Assembly: GCF_032854445.1 (NCBI RefSeq)
Contig: NC_088303.1
Coordinates: forward strand, 26,979,501-27,043,500
Direction: 5' to 3'
DNA: 64,000 nt
From: Liolophura sinensis
Taxonomy: Eukaryota; Mollusca; Polyplacophora; Chitonida; Chitonidae
Below, in pieces: positions 21,610 to 32,250 of the stretch. The position numbers were made by a program, and so were the translations under genes. The notes under the pieces are model-generated. The model worked only from the letters and a program-made list of their open reading frames with translations, had not been told where the DNA came from and did not search any database. Positions within the stretch are counted from its first letter, which is position 1. Every line of letters begins with the position of its first letter.

Positions 21610-21945
21610 CGGGAAACAGAATAGTGGATGCGCGTTAAGGCGTACACAAACATCCATGATTGGTGTAAGGATGGCGATACTGGCCAAGGCGCACACAAAC
21701 ATTCTTGATGGGTGCAAGGATGGCGATGTGTGTCAAAGGGTGCACAAATATGCTGGATGGGCTGGATGGGTGTAAGGATAGCGATACGAGTCAAGGCGTA
21801 CACAAACATGCTTTCTTGATAGGCCTGAGGATGGCGATACGAGTCAAGGTGTACACAAACATGTTTGATAGGTCTAAGAATGACGATACTGGTCAAGGTG
21901 TACAGATACATGCTTGATGGGTGTAAGGATGGCTATTTCAGTTTC
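21610..21945. repeat. Minisatellite, about 50-bp unit, about 6-7 copies
   Basis: Diverged units contain GGATGGCGATACGAGTCAAGG, split here as GGATGGCGATACG and AGTCAAGGCGTACACAAACA, then TGCTTGATGGGTGTAA. Unit lengths vary. One unit has a small internal GGATGGGCTGGATGGG duplication. Open frames on both strands here come from the repeat. Confidence 0.88.
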
Positions 21946-22031
21946 CTTAAAGATCATTGCAATAAGGGGAAGCTGTATCATACTCAGACTCGCACTGTGT
22001 CATTGAGCTACATTCTAATATAGCCCTACTA

Positions 22032-22402
22032 CAATAGTTAAAAAAAAAAAATAGAGCGTCCGCTTCGGGACAGGTAGATCCAGGATCAATCCTTGATCGA
22101 GTCACACCTAAGACTTTAAAAGAGGAAGTTGTAACTTCCTCGCTTGGCGTTCAGCATGAAGGGGATAGTGCAACGACTGGTTGACCCGTATCAGTATAAT
22201 GGCTCGGGCGGGGCGGCTTACTTGCCTTCGGTAAGTCGTCTCAGTGAAGCAGCACTAAATAAAAGAGCGGTGGAAATCCGTCCTGCAACAAGGAGGCACA
22301 TTACACGTACATACACCCTAATGATTCCTTCGTCGTCATATGACTGAAAAATTGTTGAGTACGACGTTAAACCCCAAGCACTCACTCACTCAATAGTTAA
22401 AA
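22032..22402 (+). mobile_element. SINE family A copy 3, 5'-truncated, with target duplication
   Basis: The body runs from about 22050 (TAGAGCGTCCGCTTCGGG) to the CACTCACTCACT tail at 22390. It is flanked by the perfect 12-bp duplication CAATAGTTAAAA (22032-22043 and 22391-22402). The 5' end lies just inside the A box, so the promoter is incomplete. The hairpin GAGGAAGTT/AACTTCCTC is intact. The perfect duplication indicates a young copy. Confidence 0.93.
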
Positions 22403-22424
22403 TTAAAAGTAGCCTCTGCCGCCA

Positions 22425-22510
22425 CCGAGGCTAGCGTACTAGCGCGGCGCGCGGCGCAATGAACCAGGAGCCTCATGCTGGCCTCTTCTTCATGCTGGCC
22501 GTACGCGAGG
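22425..22510 (+). repeat. SINE family B, 5' fragment
   Basis: Contains GAGGCTAGCGTACTAGCGCG and ATGAACCAGGAGCC, then CATGCTGGCCTC, matching the tRNA-like head of family B. The rest is missing. It lies just after SINE-A copy 3. Confidence 0.6.
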
Positions 22511-24865
22511 AGGTCTACAACAACCGGCTCTAAGTTGATGATTCTCCTTTGCAGTATTCATCCGCTGATGTCATTGAAACTGAAGTAGTAATGAACCATG
22601 ATTTCAAAACTCTCTGTGACTGATCTAAACAATGGCTTTAGAGTTTTAAATGCATGGTGCAACACTGCATCAACTCTCAGTCTCGCCTTGTCTTTTCAAT
22701 CCCGTTCTGTTATTTTGTATATATTGTCTCTAGTATTTCTTATAATTTGCAATGGTGATTCTTTTTTTATCTCTTTTTTGTATCTTGTGTTTTAGTCTGC
22801 TGCCATTATTTTCTCACATCTGTAGCAAAACGGTTAAACTGTATTTATCTAGAGAAAGGGACTAGCAAGTGCTCTAGAACTTGTTCCCATCCCATTGTGT
22901 GTAACGAAATAGAATATGTTCAAGTCAGATCAACGTGTGGATGCTCGTGGCTTTTCCCCCACTATAACGCTGGTCGTTGTTCAAAGTGTTTTCAAACTGA
23001 AACATATACACAGTTGATGTCCACGTCTTGAACGCTCGGAATGTTTCATTTCACTAATAAAACATAGGGTCTAGTTTTTTTGGCAAATGACATCTTTGGA
23101 TTGTTAGAGGTGTTTCAGTAAGAGCGAATCGGTTGATACATTTCTGAGCGTGTTTTGTTATTTCCTGATTTAACACACATAGGTGATTACTAAAAATATC
23201 ATTAAATGCTGGTTTGTATATCGACCTAGTTATTGTTCCTCGTATTAGGCCTCGGCTTCAGTCTGCCTAGGGCCAATAACTTTGACCTGTTACAAGACCG
23301 ATATGGAAACAGCCATTTAAAAACATTATATGAAAGTCTTTGCAGTGAGATGTCTTGAATATATGATGCATTATGAATATATAATGCTGAGGACGGGGCA
23401 AAAATCAATCCTTTTTTCCCCCCACACATCAGTTTTACCAAAATGTTAACAATTTGTTGCATTTTTAAACTAATTCCTTTCCACTCTGACCAAGACTTAA
23501 AATAGTCATGAAATCTATCATTAACCTCACAACAAGCAAAAAACCAGACTAAACTAATCTTAGAAGAATGCAGTTAATATGCACATAGCGTTACGAAGCC
23601 GGTCGCTGTGTAGTGGCAAAATGTGTTTTACTTTTAATCACTCGGACACGTGAGATGCGGTTTCAAAGCTGAGGTTGGAGAGGGAATTTGTGGATTTCAA
23701 TGTGTCACCAACTCTGGGACATTACTGACAATAATCGATTGACGACGCTCCTCCATTTGCGCAATTAGACCTACATGTTACGGGAACTACAATACATTCT
23801 TCTACTTATCATTTGGTTGTGGCTTTTCCGCAGACTAGTTCAGCCAAGCACACATGTACGTACATTGTAGGGTATCACATTACTCCAACACCGAATGTAT
23901 GTTTTCCAATTATTTCAGAAACTCTTTCTCATATTAGACTGTGTAAAAGAAACGTTCTAAAGACCAAATGACCTAAAGATTGGCATTCATAAGATCTTAA
24001 CACCCAACTCAGCTAATATCGACGGCAGCACCGGGTCCCAAGCGCTTGTGTGTGCGAAACAACGATGCGACTCAACTGGAGTTGTACTTCAGTCGTTACA
24101 TGTACACCGATCAATCTTAAAATCGTACACCTATAGTCATCAACGACTGTGACCAACTCCATACGGTACCTGTTGAGTTTTGTTGAGCCGTGTCTTCAGC
24201 TCCCCTGTATACTGAGCATTCCAAAGCCTCTTTCTGGATCACATGGGTTTTGCGCTTTGACCATCTACGCGGGCTCCTGAATAATAACGCGGGCTGGAGA
24301 ATAATACATGCTCGTAGTTGAAAATTTCTATTCTGGTCTTCTACGTGAACTGATACTGTTTAATGATGAATGAGAAAACTTTTCATTTCTCAAAGTATTT
24401 TCTTTCCGAAAATCATTAAGACCCATCCACTATTGTTAACTTTTTAAAATATATTGACTTACACACGGGTTGACGTTTTACTTGGGTGTCCACTTAAGCT
24501 GTTCTGGGAAGTCTCTTTGTTACACGGATCTAGATGTTTACCGTTCGTGATTGCGTGTAGTCAGTAGAGGTATAATTCATCTCCAAACCCCTCAACTATT
24601 GTTTGTGCGCTTCGCTTGACACACGGCGAGATAAATGTGTACGCTATACTTAGAAAAGACAAACAAATACAAATGAGTCCGTACATCCGGTGAAAACATG
24701 TTTGGCTCAGTTCCCATATTCGACTAATTTCGCCAATAAGTTTGGGCTCCGTAGAAGTTATTATAAATCATAGTTTGGTTTTAACGTCGCATTATAGAAG
24801 GGTAATTTCGATTGCCGTCGTGTAGACCGCATTTCGCCATAGCTTATACTGATTTTGCTTTTACG
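22511..24865. other. Long non-coding stretch
   Basis: There is a faint SINE-B trace at 22940-22985 (GTGGCTTTTCCCCCACTATA, ACGCTGGTCG). Otherwise nothing recognised. The part nearest 24868 would be 5' UTR or intron of the plus-strand lectin gene. Confidence 0.5.
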
Positions 24866-24868
24866 CAG

Positions 24869-25183
24869 GCAATGTTCCACGGCCATGTCTACATTATTAT
24901 GTTGTGTACATGTGGTTTTTGCTTACCTAGAGTGGAGTTGTCCACCACACATCAGTTATATGGAAAGGTTTTCAGAAATTCGCGCATTTTAGGTGGGGAT
25001 ACCGCTGTGAAATCGCCTAGTTTGCTGGAATGCGTGGCTGCCGGTACGTCACGGGGCCTTGGATTTTCACTCGGCGTCAACTTTCACTTGGAAAGTCGCC
25101 ATTGTGGGATTTTATGGGAAAATTCTACGTACGATTTGATCACCGAGGACACGCCAGGCTGGACAGGCGTCCTGATTGAAAAG
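24869..25183 (+). CDS. PAN/apple-like exon with signal peptide, probable first coding exon of lectin gene
   Basis: The exon is bounded by an acceptor (GATTTTGCTTTTACGCAG) and a donor (GAAAAG followed by GTACAC). ATG at 24872 begins MFHGHVYIIMLCTCGFCLP, a short hydrophobic leader. The following 80 residues (GKVFRNSRILGG, SPSLLECVAAG, LGVNFHLESRHCGIL, TEDTPGWTGVLIEK) have the pattern of a PAN/apple-like module as found fused to lectin domains in invertebrates. The two outer cysteines (LECV and RHCG) are present; the two central ones expected between them are not. It ends in phase 0, while the next recognised exon (27290) needs phase 1, so a further exon must lie between or the join is wrong. 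The family call is by pattern only. Confidence 0.5.
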
Positions 25184-25733
25184 GTACACTATATGGGTGA
25201 CCCATTTTTAGCACAAACCTTCTGTAACTCTCAGCTAACAAGAAGAAACTTTGATAGGCGATTAAAATGTATTCTTAATGTTTAACTTCCGTAATACGTC
25301 CTGGCGACCCAAAATCGACAAAATTCCGGAAACACCTTTCTAGACAAGTAACGTCTGATAAATTTCCATGAACATCAATACATACAACCACAAATTCTTT
25401 TCGACTTTTCCCTCGGACAAAGACCTGTTCATTTCATTACATTTCAAACGTTTCCCTGATTATCTGTACAGTATTGCTTATAGGTATCTGCTTTGGCTGC
25501 ATCTCCGATATATGATACTCTGCCGCCCAGTATGGAAGTACCAACACCTGCATTTCCTACTCACAGTAAGTCTCGAAATATTGTTTGTACATGGCAAGTA
25601 GGCTTTCTATTACGAAAACGCCCTATAACACACCTAATACAGAAGTCTGCCGATTCGAGAGCAGAAGTATGAATACATTTACTCCCCTAAAAGTACCTGT
25701 TACCCTATACCTGTCACCTTATAAGTGTACAGC
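25184..25733. other. Presumed intron, nothing recognised
   Basis: Lies between the PAN-like exon and a SINE-B insertion. A linking exon with phases 0 to 1 was looked for and not found. Confidence 0.4.
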
Positions 25734-25953
25734 CAAGTAGGTCATAGTGACCCAGAAGCCTCTCACTAGTGCGGTCGCTGTGAGTTCAAGTACAGCTCAT
25801 GCTAGTTTCCTCTCCGGCCGTAAGTTGGAAGGTCTGCCAGTAACGAATGGCCGTGGGTTTCGCCCGGGCTGTGTCCGGTTTCCTCCCAACATAATACTGA
25901 CCGCCTTCGTAGAAGTAAAATATTTTTGAGTACGGCGTAAAACACCAATCAAA

Positions 25954-25988
<35 letters not shown>

Positions 25989-26040
25989 ATCAGTAAATAA
26001 GTAAGTAAATAAATAATAAGTAAATAAATCAAGTACGTCA
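25734..26040 (+). mobile_element. SINE family B copy with long (TAAA)n tail and target duplication
   Basis: Body from GTGACCCAGAAGCCTCTCAC through GTGAGTTCAAGTACAGCTCA and CTCCGGCCGTAAGTTGG to GTACGGCGTAAAACACCAAT. An AAATAAAT/AAGTAAAT tail of about 80 bases follows. The 11-bp duplication CAAGTAGGTCA (25734-25744) and CAAGTACGTCA (26030-26040) has one mismatch. The A box is lost by 5' truncation. Confidence 0.92.
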
Positions 26041-26084
26041 CTGTTTGGAAACAGGTTGCCAAATATGGCTTGGGATCTCGTGTT

Positions 26085-26460
26085 ACTAGATCTGGCGTAA
26101 GCGATATCCAGTAGAAAGCTATTTACTATTTGTAGATATGAAGTGACATCCCGTAAGGCTGATTACTAGATCTGGCTGCTTTAAGATTTTTTGAGACGGT
26201 GGCTACCAGATTTAGCGTCAGTCAGATTTGGTGAGAGACTGGTTATTTGATTTGGCCTTACTGAGATCTAGTGTGCGGTTGATTACTACATCTGGTGTCA
26301 GTGAGAGTTAGTGAGACTGCTGACTAGATTTGGCATTACTGGGATCTAGTGTGCGGTTGATTACTTTTAAGATCTCCCACCAGTGGCTAGATCTAGCTTT
26401 TTCAGATCTAGTGGGTAGTTAATTACTATACTTGCTTACACCGAGATCTAGTGAACAACT
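26085..26460. repeat. Degenerate minisatellite, about 45-bp unit
   Basis: Recurring GAGATCTAGTGTGCGGTTGA, TTACTAGATCTGGC and CAGTGAGA blocks repeat about eight times with much divergence and variable spacing. Confidence 0.75.
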
Positions 26461-26604
26461 GCCAGTCAAGTTTATACCAAATATTTCAAATGTTTGGCTT
26501 GTAAGTTAACATTTTTCAAACACAATTAACAACTGATGGATCTGGAATAAGTTTGCTTATGTTACTTTGTGGGTGGTCAAGGATGATATCCTCTACATAA
26601 TGCC

Positions 26605-26890
26605 TGATTGATTCCCCGACGTATTGCCTGAGCACACACACATGCTGTCCTCGACATATTGTCTGAGCACACACACATGCTGTCCTCGACATATTGCCTG
26701 AGAACACGCACATGCTGTCCTCGACGTATTGCCTGAGCAAACACACATCCTGTCTTCGACATATTGCCTGAGCACACACACATGCTGTCCTCGACGTATT
26801 GCCTGAGCACACACATGCTGTCTCCGACATATTGCCTGAGCACACGCACATGCTGTCCTCGACCTATTGCCTGAGCACACGCACATGGTG
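26605..26890. repeat. Minisatellite, 33-35-bp unit, 8 copies
   Basis: The unit is GTATTGCCTGAGCACACACA followed by CATGCTGTCCTCGAC, repeated eight times with small changes and one 2-bp shorter copy. All three minus-strand frames stay open for about 90-110 codons because the unit has no minus-strand stop. These Cys-rich frames are not genes. Confidence 0.93.
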
Positions 26891-27289
26891 TGCGCGTGCT
26901 ATGATTTAATCAGTGTTTCACACCGTACGTTGCTTATAATATCCTACATGCCTACAACTCTGCCAAGTGGAGTAAAAGAGTTTATTTGTGTGGATCGCGG
27001 ATTAATGTATCCCAGAAAATTATAGCCTGCGCCCAATTGTTCATGTTTTACTGTTAGTGCTCAGCCATTTCTTAGAACAGCAATCTCCACTATGTATGTA
27101 TGACATTTGATGCGAAGTATGACGGACCGACAGTGGCCTATTAAGTTCATCTGGATAGGCCTATATATACGTGGTCAAAATTTACCGATCCGTCACTAAA
27201 AGGCCTTTAATATACCTGCTAGACGGTGTTGTTAATATCTTATACTTAATACTTTTAAAAGTCACTTGCCCTTCTTTGTTTTTCTGCAG
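26891..27289. other. Presumed intron, nothing recognised
   Basis: Ends with a strong acceptor (CTTCTTTGTTTTTCTGCAG) for the C-type lectin exon. Confidence 0.5.
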
Positions 27290-27466
27290 ATTGTCCGCCC
27301 GACTTTGTAGCAATTGGGGATGGATGTTACTACATACGAACGCACCATGTATACGCTACGTATGATCAGATATCAGATCATTGCATAGAGCGTGGAGCAA
27401 ACCTTGCATCGCTTGAAACTGAACTGGAGTTCAATCTGATCAGAGATTACATAATCTACGTATTCT
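27290..27466 (+). CDS. C-type lectin domain, N-terminal exon
   Basis: The exon lies between TTTTTCTGCAG and the donor GTAAGAAAC. It enters in phase 1 and leaves in phase 1. It encodes CPPDFVAIGDGCYYI near the start, the extra N-terminal disulfide loop of long-form C-type lectin domains. It continues with DHCIERGANLASLETELEF, the first long helix with the conserved Cys and the ASLE motif that opens the domain core. The product would be secreted. Its partner exon is at 27984-28222 and the joined domain is about 137 residues, the normal size. The intron between them holds a SINE-B fragment. The upstream PAN-like exon at 24869 is the likely start of the same gene. Confidence 0.85.
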
Positions 27467-27744
27467 GTAAGAAACTTTATTTCTCACAAAACCTATTTTT
27501 AAATTACCTCTGATAAGGTCGAAGGCCTGCTCCATTTACATATTTATTTGACCGTTGTATGCCTACCATGTTGGCAAAAGACAACTGGTCTTCCAGTATG
27601 TTGACCTATCATTGTTACCAAAATCGCACATGCAGTGAGAGCGGGAGGTATACAAATTCCATGCTGTGGGCCGGCTTCCAACACGCACCTTACATGTTCC
27701 ATGTAGTGCTGTTTCCTTTCTCACGACCATATATACATGTGTAC

Positions 27745-27868
27745 TGATCGTGAGTTTCCTGGCTGTAATGCCCGGTTTCCTTCCAACAAAATGCTAACCG
27801 CTTTCGTGTAAATGAAATATTGTTGAGTATGGCGTAAAAAACGAATAAGTAATATAAATAAAAAAATA
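27745..27868 (+). repeat. SINE family B fragment in the lectin intron
   Basis: Contains ATGCCCGGTTTCCTTCCAAC, ATGCTAACCGCTTTCG, GAAATATTGTTGAGTATGGC and GTAAAAAACGAATAAGTAA. It is a diverged 3' part of the family in the same orientation as the host gene. Confidence 0.8.
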
Positions 27869-27983
27869 ATTTTTTCAGAATTCCAACCCCACCCATTTAC
27901 CCCCCCCCCAAAAAAAAAGCAAAAAAAAAAAGAAGAAAAAAGCAGGCAAATGTATTTACTGGATTAATTTCTTTTTGTCGTAG

Positions 27984-28222
27984 ACAAAGTGTGTTCAGCG
28001 TGTAGGAAGGGATGGTTGTTAGGAGGACGCCGACAAAATGGTGAACATAGGTGGCGAACTGGAGAGCTTATCGCCTTATCCAACCAGTACTGGGGACAGT
28101 ACCAGCGCGAAAGCATCTCTCCAAGCAAAGACTGTATAGCTCTCGATCCATACTTCGGCTTCAAATATGTCAGCATCTTCTGCAACGCTCACTACGACCA
28201 CCAGTTCGTGTGTGAGGTTTGA
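27984..28222 (+). CDS. C-type lectin domain, C-terminal exon with stop
   Basis: The acceptor TTTCTTTTTGTCGTAG precedes the exon, whose two leading bases complete the codon left by 27290-27466. It encodes GWLLGGRRQNGEHRWRTGEL (matching the conserved WxGG...W.W..G core), a further Trp (YWGQ), DCIAL and then FC and FVCEV. These last give the canonical DC...C and C-terminal Cys pairing. A second CSAC pair is extra. Neither EPN nor QPD and no WND motif is present, so the classical calcium-dependent sugar site is lacking. The stop TGA is at 28220-28222. Confidence 0.85.
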
Positions 28223-28556
28223 TAATAATCTGGCTACCCATCTTTGATGACCATTTCGGTTTTGAACTATGGCCACTGATTTGTTTTATGAGCTTTCATA
28301 CGCTGTGTGTTTTTACCCATGATCTCATGATTTACCATTTGATCAGTGTTCTCAAAAGCTCGTTAAGAAACTTTCTTCAGTTTAGGGATGTTTTGTTTTA
28401 GTTTGACCAAAGAATGACTTGTGTATGTTCAGTTCTTAGCGAAGTACATAATATTAATTTAATCACAATTTTGGACCAATGACCGACGTCTGATTCACGC
28501 CCCAAAGTTGTTGGATTTGTCATGGGTGCAACGTACGAGATGTACACGTGAATCAC

Positions 28557-28562
28557 AATAAA
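28557..28562 (+). promoter_or_regulatory. Poly(A) signal of the lectin gene (candidate)
   Basis: AATAAA lies 335 bases after the lectin stop codon, just before SINE-A copy 4. It is the first such motif downstream that I noted. Confidence 0.45.
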
Positions 28563-28625
28563 AGCAATTGGTTAAACATAACACAGAATGTTATTTTTCT
28601 ACATTTAAGCATATCAAGCATGCAT

Positions 28626-28999
28626 GGAATCCCAATGAGTGAGTGAGTGAGTGAGTGCTTTGAGTTTAACGTCGTACATAACAATTTTTTAGTCATATGA
28701 CGACGAAGAAGTCCTTGAAGTGCATGTACGTGCGAGGTGCCTCCTTGTTGCAGGACAGATTTCCACTGCTCTTTTATCTGGTGCTGCTTCACTGAGACGA
28801 CTTACCGAAGGCAAGTAAGCCGCCCCGCCCGAGCCATTATACCGATACGAGTTAACCTGTCGTTGCACTATCCCCTTAATGCTGAACGCCAAGCGAGGAA
28901 GCTACAACATCCTCTTTTAAAGTCGAAGGTGTAACCCAACCCAGGATTGATCCTGGATCTACCGCTCCCAAAGCGGACGCTCCAGGAATCCCTATGAGT
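28626..28999 (-). mobile_element. SINE family A copy 4, 5'-truncated, with target duplication
   Basis: Minus-strand body from GGAGCGTCCGCTTTGGGAGC to the CACTCACTCACTCACTCA tail. It is flanked by GGAATCCCAATGAGT (28626-28640) and GGAATCCCTATGAGT (28985-28999), a 15-bp duplication with one mismatch. The 5' end is at the same place inside the A box as in copy 3. The hairpin arm carries one change (GAGGATGTT). Confidence 0.92.
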
Positions 29000-30702
29000 T
29001 CAAAGCATAATGTGTGTATATAGTATAGAATCGTTCCCGCGTAAAGTTGTGAAGTCATTTCTTTATCTCTGCCTTTGTGCTGAAGTTTTGTGTGTAAACT
29101 ACTGCCTTAGTGCTTGTATATTACAAGGGAAAAATGGACAATCGACTTGGTCCCGAGTTACCAATTCATAGACTATTGTTTTTTATTTTAATCGGAATTT
29201 TTTTTAAAGAATTTAAAAAGAATTTAAGCAGCTAAATCATTTCATAGACATGCACGGAAACTAATATGTTGATCAATACACTAAAGGTAAGTTTCACTGT
29301 ATGCATATTAATTATGTGGTAAGCCAATGCCCTCCCACGCATCTTTATGCCGTATCATGCCTAAAGATGTTTGGAAGATCATTAACTTTAACTTCATAGC
29401 TTCATTTATAAGAGGAACTTTCTTCCGTATGTCACAATGAAAATAACGATTCAATCTATTTAAACAAAACATCTGTATGCAAATATGTACATCGACGCAG
29501 ATCAACGATGTACTAACAATGCAGGCGTGCTACAGAATTGGTGTACTTTTAAATATGACAAATTACATAATGTAGAAATGCCTGGTGCATACAATTACTC
29601 CTGGTTGTGTGATGTTGCCAAAGCGAAGTTAGCGTCAACACAAAACAATGTTTGCAAGTAATGCCCTAATCATTAATTTTACAGAGGCCTGAAACAACGA
29701 GACCACAGCCTATCACTTGCATTTAGCACAGTGAGCACGGAGAATTCTGAACACAGGTTCCCAATCAGGGGCTGAACATGTTTACAGGGTTATATTTAGA
29801 AAGAATGAACAAGATGTCCTGATTGTTCTGGGAAGAACAAAGTTATGACATGTCACAGAAGAACAAAGTTATAGTCCCCTGAAATATAAAGCTATGACAT
29901 GTAAATAAAGACGTCTTGCAAAATAAGAAGGTTATGACGTGTCGCAGAAGAACACGTTTTATATGTGTCGCTATCAGCAACTCGTTAACACTCTGATTTG
30001 TGAGTCTAACGTTTCATTAATCTCCAGGCACGGAACAGAGGAAAATTTTCTAAGGTGGTGACTGTTTTCCATCTGCTCCCGTAGGCCGTGTATATGTAGG
30101 TTAAAACTCTTCATGAGATATCTCCTGCGATTCCTAACGAAATTCAATTACTCTGAAGAAGAATGTTCAACGGCAATCTGTGATTTTAGCACACAGAAGA
30201 ATAATTATTACAATAAATTAGCAGGACTCAAATTATTCACTTTTGTTATGCATGGATTATTTTGCATCGTTCTCATAGCATTTTTCCCCTGTACAGGCGC
30301 GCAAATTTGAAAGACATTTTCAAGGGAAAATTATGCTTAAATATATTTGTCTGGAAAATGAATATTTCAACTCGCCCTTCGTGATGTTCTCAACGAAATG
30401 TCATACACACGCAACACGCAGGTACAACTTATAGTACATGTATTTGCAAAACAGGCGAGGAATACAGCCCCAAACGTTGATTATTTTTCTGTATACCTAG
30501 GAGGTTAGGATGCAGGTGCTGGCCAACAGCAAGGCTTTTTGACAATGTACTAGTTCAAAAGAGTTTTAATGGTTGAGCAACTAACAGCACGTTGAAAAAA
30601 CTCTTGCAACATATTTTTGAGACAATTAAATAGCACACCCTTAAAAACTGAATGGGAGGTGTATAACTAGCAATTCACCTTAAGCAAAGAGTATTTCTCA
30701 TC
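29000..30702. other. Long non-coding stretch, nothing recognised
   Basis: Loose repeats of GAACAAAGTTATGACATGTC occur at 29830-29950 (three to four imperfect copies). No exon was found. Confidence 0.5.
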
Positions 30703-30872
30703 TCAAGGAGCGTACGTTGTAAGGTCTGGCAAAAACCTGCAGATGGTCGTGGGTTTCGCCAGGATCTGTCTGGTTTCCTCCCACCATAATGCTGGCAGCC
30801 GTCGTATAAGTGAAATATTCTTGAGTACGGCGTAAAAACACCAATCAAATAAATAAATAAATCAAGGAGCGT
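30703..30872 (+). mobile_element. SINE family B, 5'-truncated, with target duplication
   Basis: Starts near AAGGTCTGGCAAAAACCTGC and runs to GTACGGCGTAAAAACACCAA and an AAATAAATAAAT tail. The perfect 11-bp duplication TCAAGGAGCGT lies at 30703-30713 and 30862-30872. Confidence 0.93.
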
Positions 30873-31299
30873 CCCAAGTCGGACTGCGTGCTCCTTTTCT
30901 CATTGTGTGGGCCGTGACCCGCCGACAAAGCGTCTCTGAAAACAAGCGTGTGTTGGCTGAAGTATAACACTAGTATAACTCATAGTATTTAGTAAACGAC
31001 AATAACAAAAACACATGGTTTACGACACGAACAAACACAACATCCGTTTCTAGGACATTACCCTGATGCTTTCACCACTCAAACTTTCCAAAACAGACTT
31101 ATTTTATTGATCAGTGGTGAAGAAATCAGATCTCAGATGTGCGTGTGGTATTCGGTATTAATCATATCTTTGTTAAGCCTGTTCAAATATACTGCAGATG
31201 TATGTGATCCCTTCGCACATAGATCATTCCAATAGAAAGCAATTTTAAGTTAAAATGTCTCATGATTTGAGTATAAAATAGCATATACTAAATAAGCAG
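30873..31299. other. Non-coding stretch, nothing recognised
   Basis: Spacer between two SINE-B copies. Confidence 0.6.
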
Positions 31300-31302
31300 A
31301 GG

Positions 31303-31342
<40 letters not shown>

Positions 31343-31490
31343 TCATTTGAGTTTTATTCAAGAATATTTCACATATTCAACGACGGCCAGCATTTTGGTA
31401 TGAAACCAGTTAGATCCCGGGGCGGGGGTGGGGGGTGGGGAGGGGAGACCTGAAACCATCCACAGGTTACCGATGTTTTGTGTTTGCAAG
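31300..31490 (-). repeat. SINE family B, diverged copy with (GATT)n tail
   Basis: The tail side is about ten GATT units (31304-31345). It is followed on the minus strand by the 3' half of family B (CAAAATGCTGGCCGTCGTTG, GTGAAATATTCTTGAAT) with an inserted G-rich run (31421-31446). Confidence 0.75.
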
Positions 31491-31854
31491 TAATCAGTGA
31501 GTAACCTATTTAGTCAGTGAGTATCCTGTTAGTCAGTTGAATAACATTAATAGTAGTTAATCAATAATGATATAAGTGTCAAAATGAACAGAAAATAATT
31601 GGGGTGGGAATATTTATATTACGCGAGTAAAAAAGTGTTTATTTGATCACTTGTGGATTAAGAATCAGATAAGGGAGAGAACTGGTTTTAGTACTGTACG
31701 TGAATTGGGTCTAGAGTTATTTACCTTATCAAAAGTTCTCCCATCAATACAGATTACCTGTACGTGCTAACCCTCTCACACACTATGGCTCGACTGTTGA
31801 TTACAAGTATCTGCATATGAACCGAATGATTCGAATGGACAACACGCTGGTTTT

Positions 31855-32010
31855 CTGGGATCATTGGGCCTCTGACCAATGAGGTCGTGTGTTCGAACCC
31901 AGTTCTCGTTATTACCGCACCTGCTTTAAGTCCAGAATATTGCCATTCAGATTGGGGAAGGTTCTCTTGACCCAAATAAATCATTGCCGAATACCCTTGA
32001 GCTACGCGTT
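31855..32010 (+). repeat. SINE family C copy (diverged)
   Basis: Contains GGGCCTCTGACCAATGAGGT and GTGTTCGAACCCAG (a B-box match), and later CAAATAAATCATTGCC and GCGTTAAATACGGGC. It is related to 44190-44400 and 55955-56045. Confidence 0.55.
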
Positions 32011-32204
32011 AAATACGGGCAACCCATATGTTACATTATATTCACATGTACTGGTATGGTATATTGGTACACTGGTATGTTTACAGTTAAAACAGGCATA
32101 AGACAAATGAATTGTTCAAAACATCTATGTGTACCGTCTAGATGACCATACTGAGAATTCATTACACCATCCATGTTAACAACTGTATACGTCTGATGCC
32201 ACCC

Positions 32205-32250
32205 TGAGCGGCAAGAAGTGAATAAAAGAACTTGAACTTGAACTTGTCTC
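32205..32250 (+). repeat. Probable retroposon 3' tail, (ACTTGA)n
   Basis: AAGTGAATAAAAG is followed by AACTTGAACTTGAACTTG. An A-rich end with a short tandem hexamer resembles the 3' end of a non-LTR retroposon. The body was not identified. Confidence 0.35.

Noticed and set aside
26516-26886. Three overlapping Cys-rich frames on the minus strand that look like a secreted repeat protein
   Set aside because: They are produced by the 35-bp minisatellite, which lacks minus-strand stops; no start context, signal peptide or splice structure supports them.
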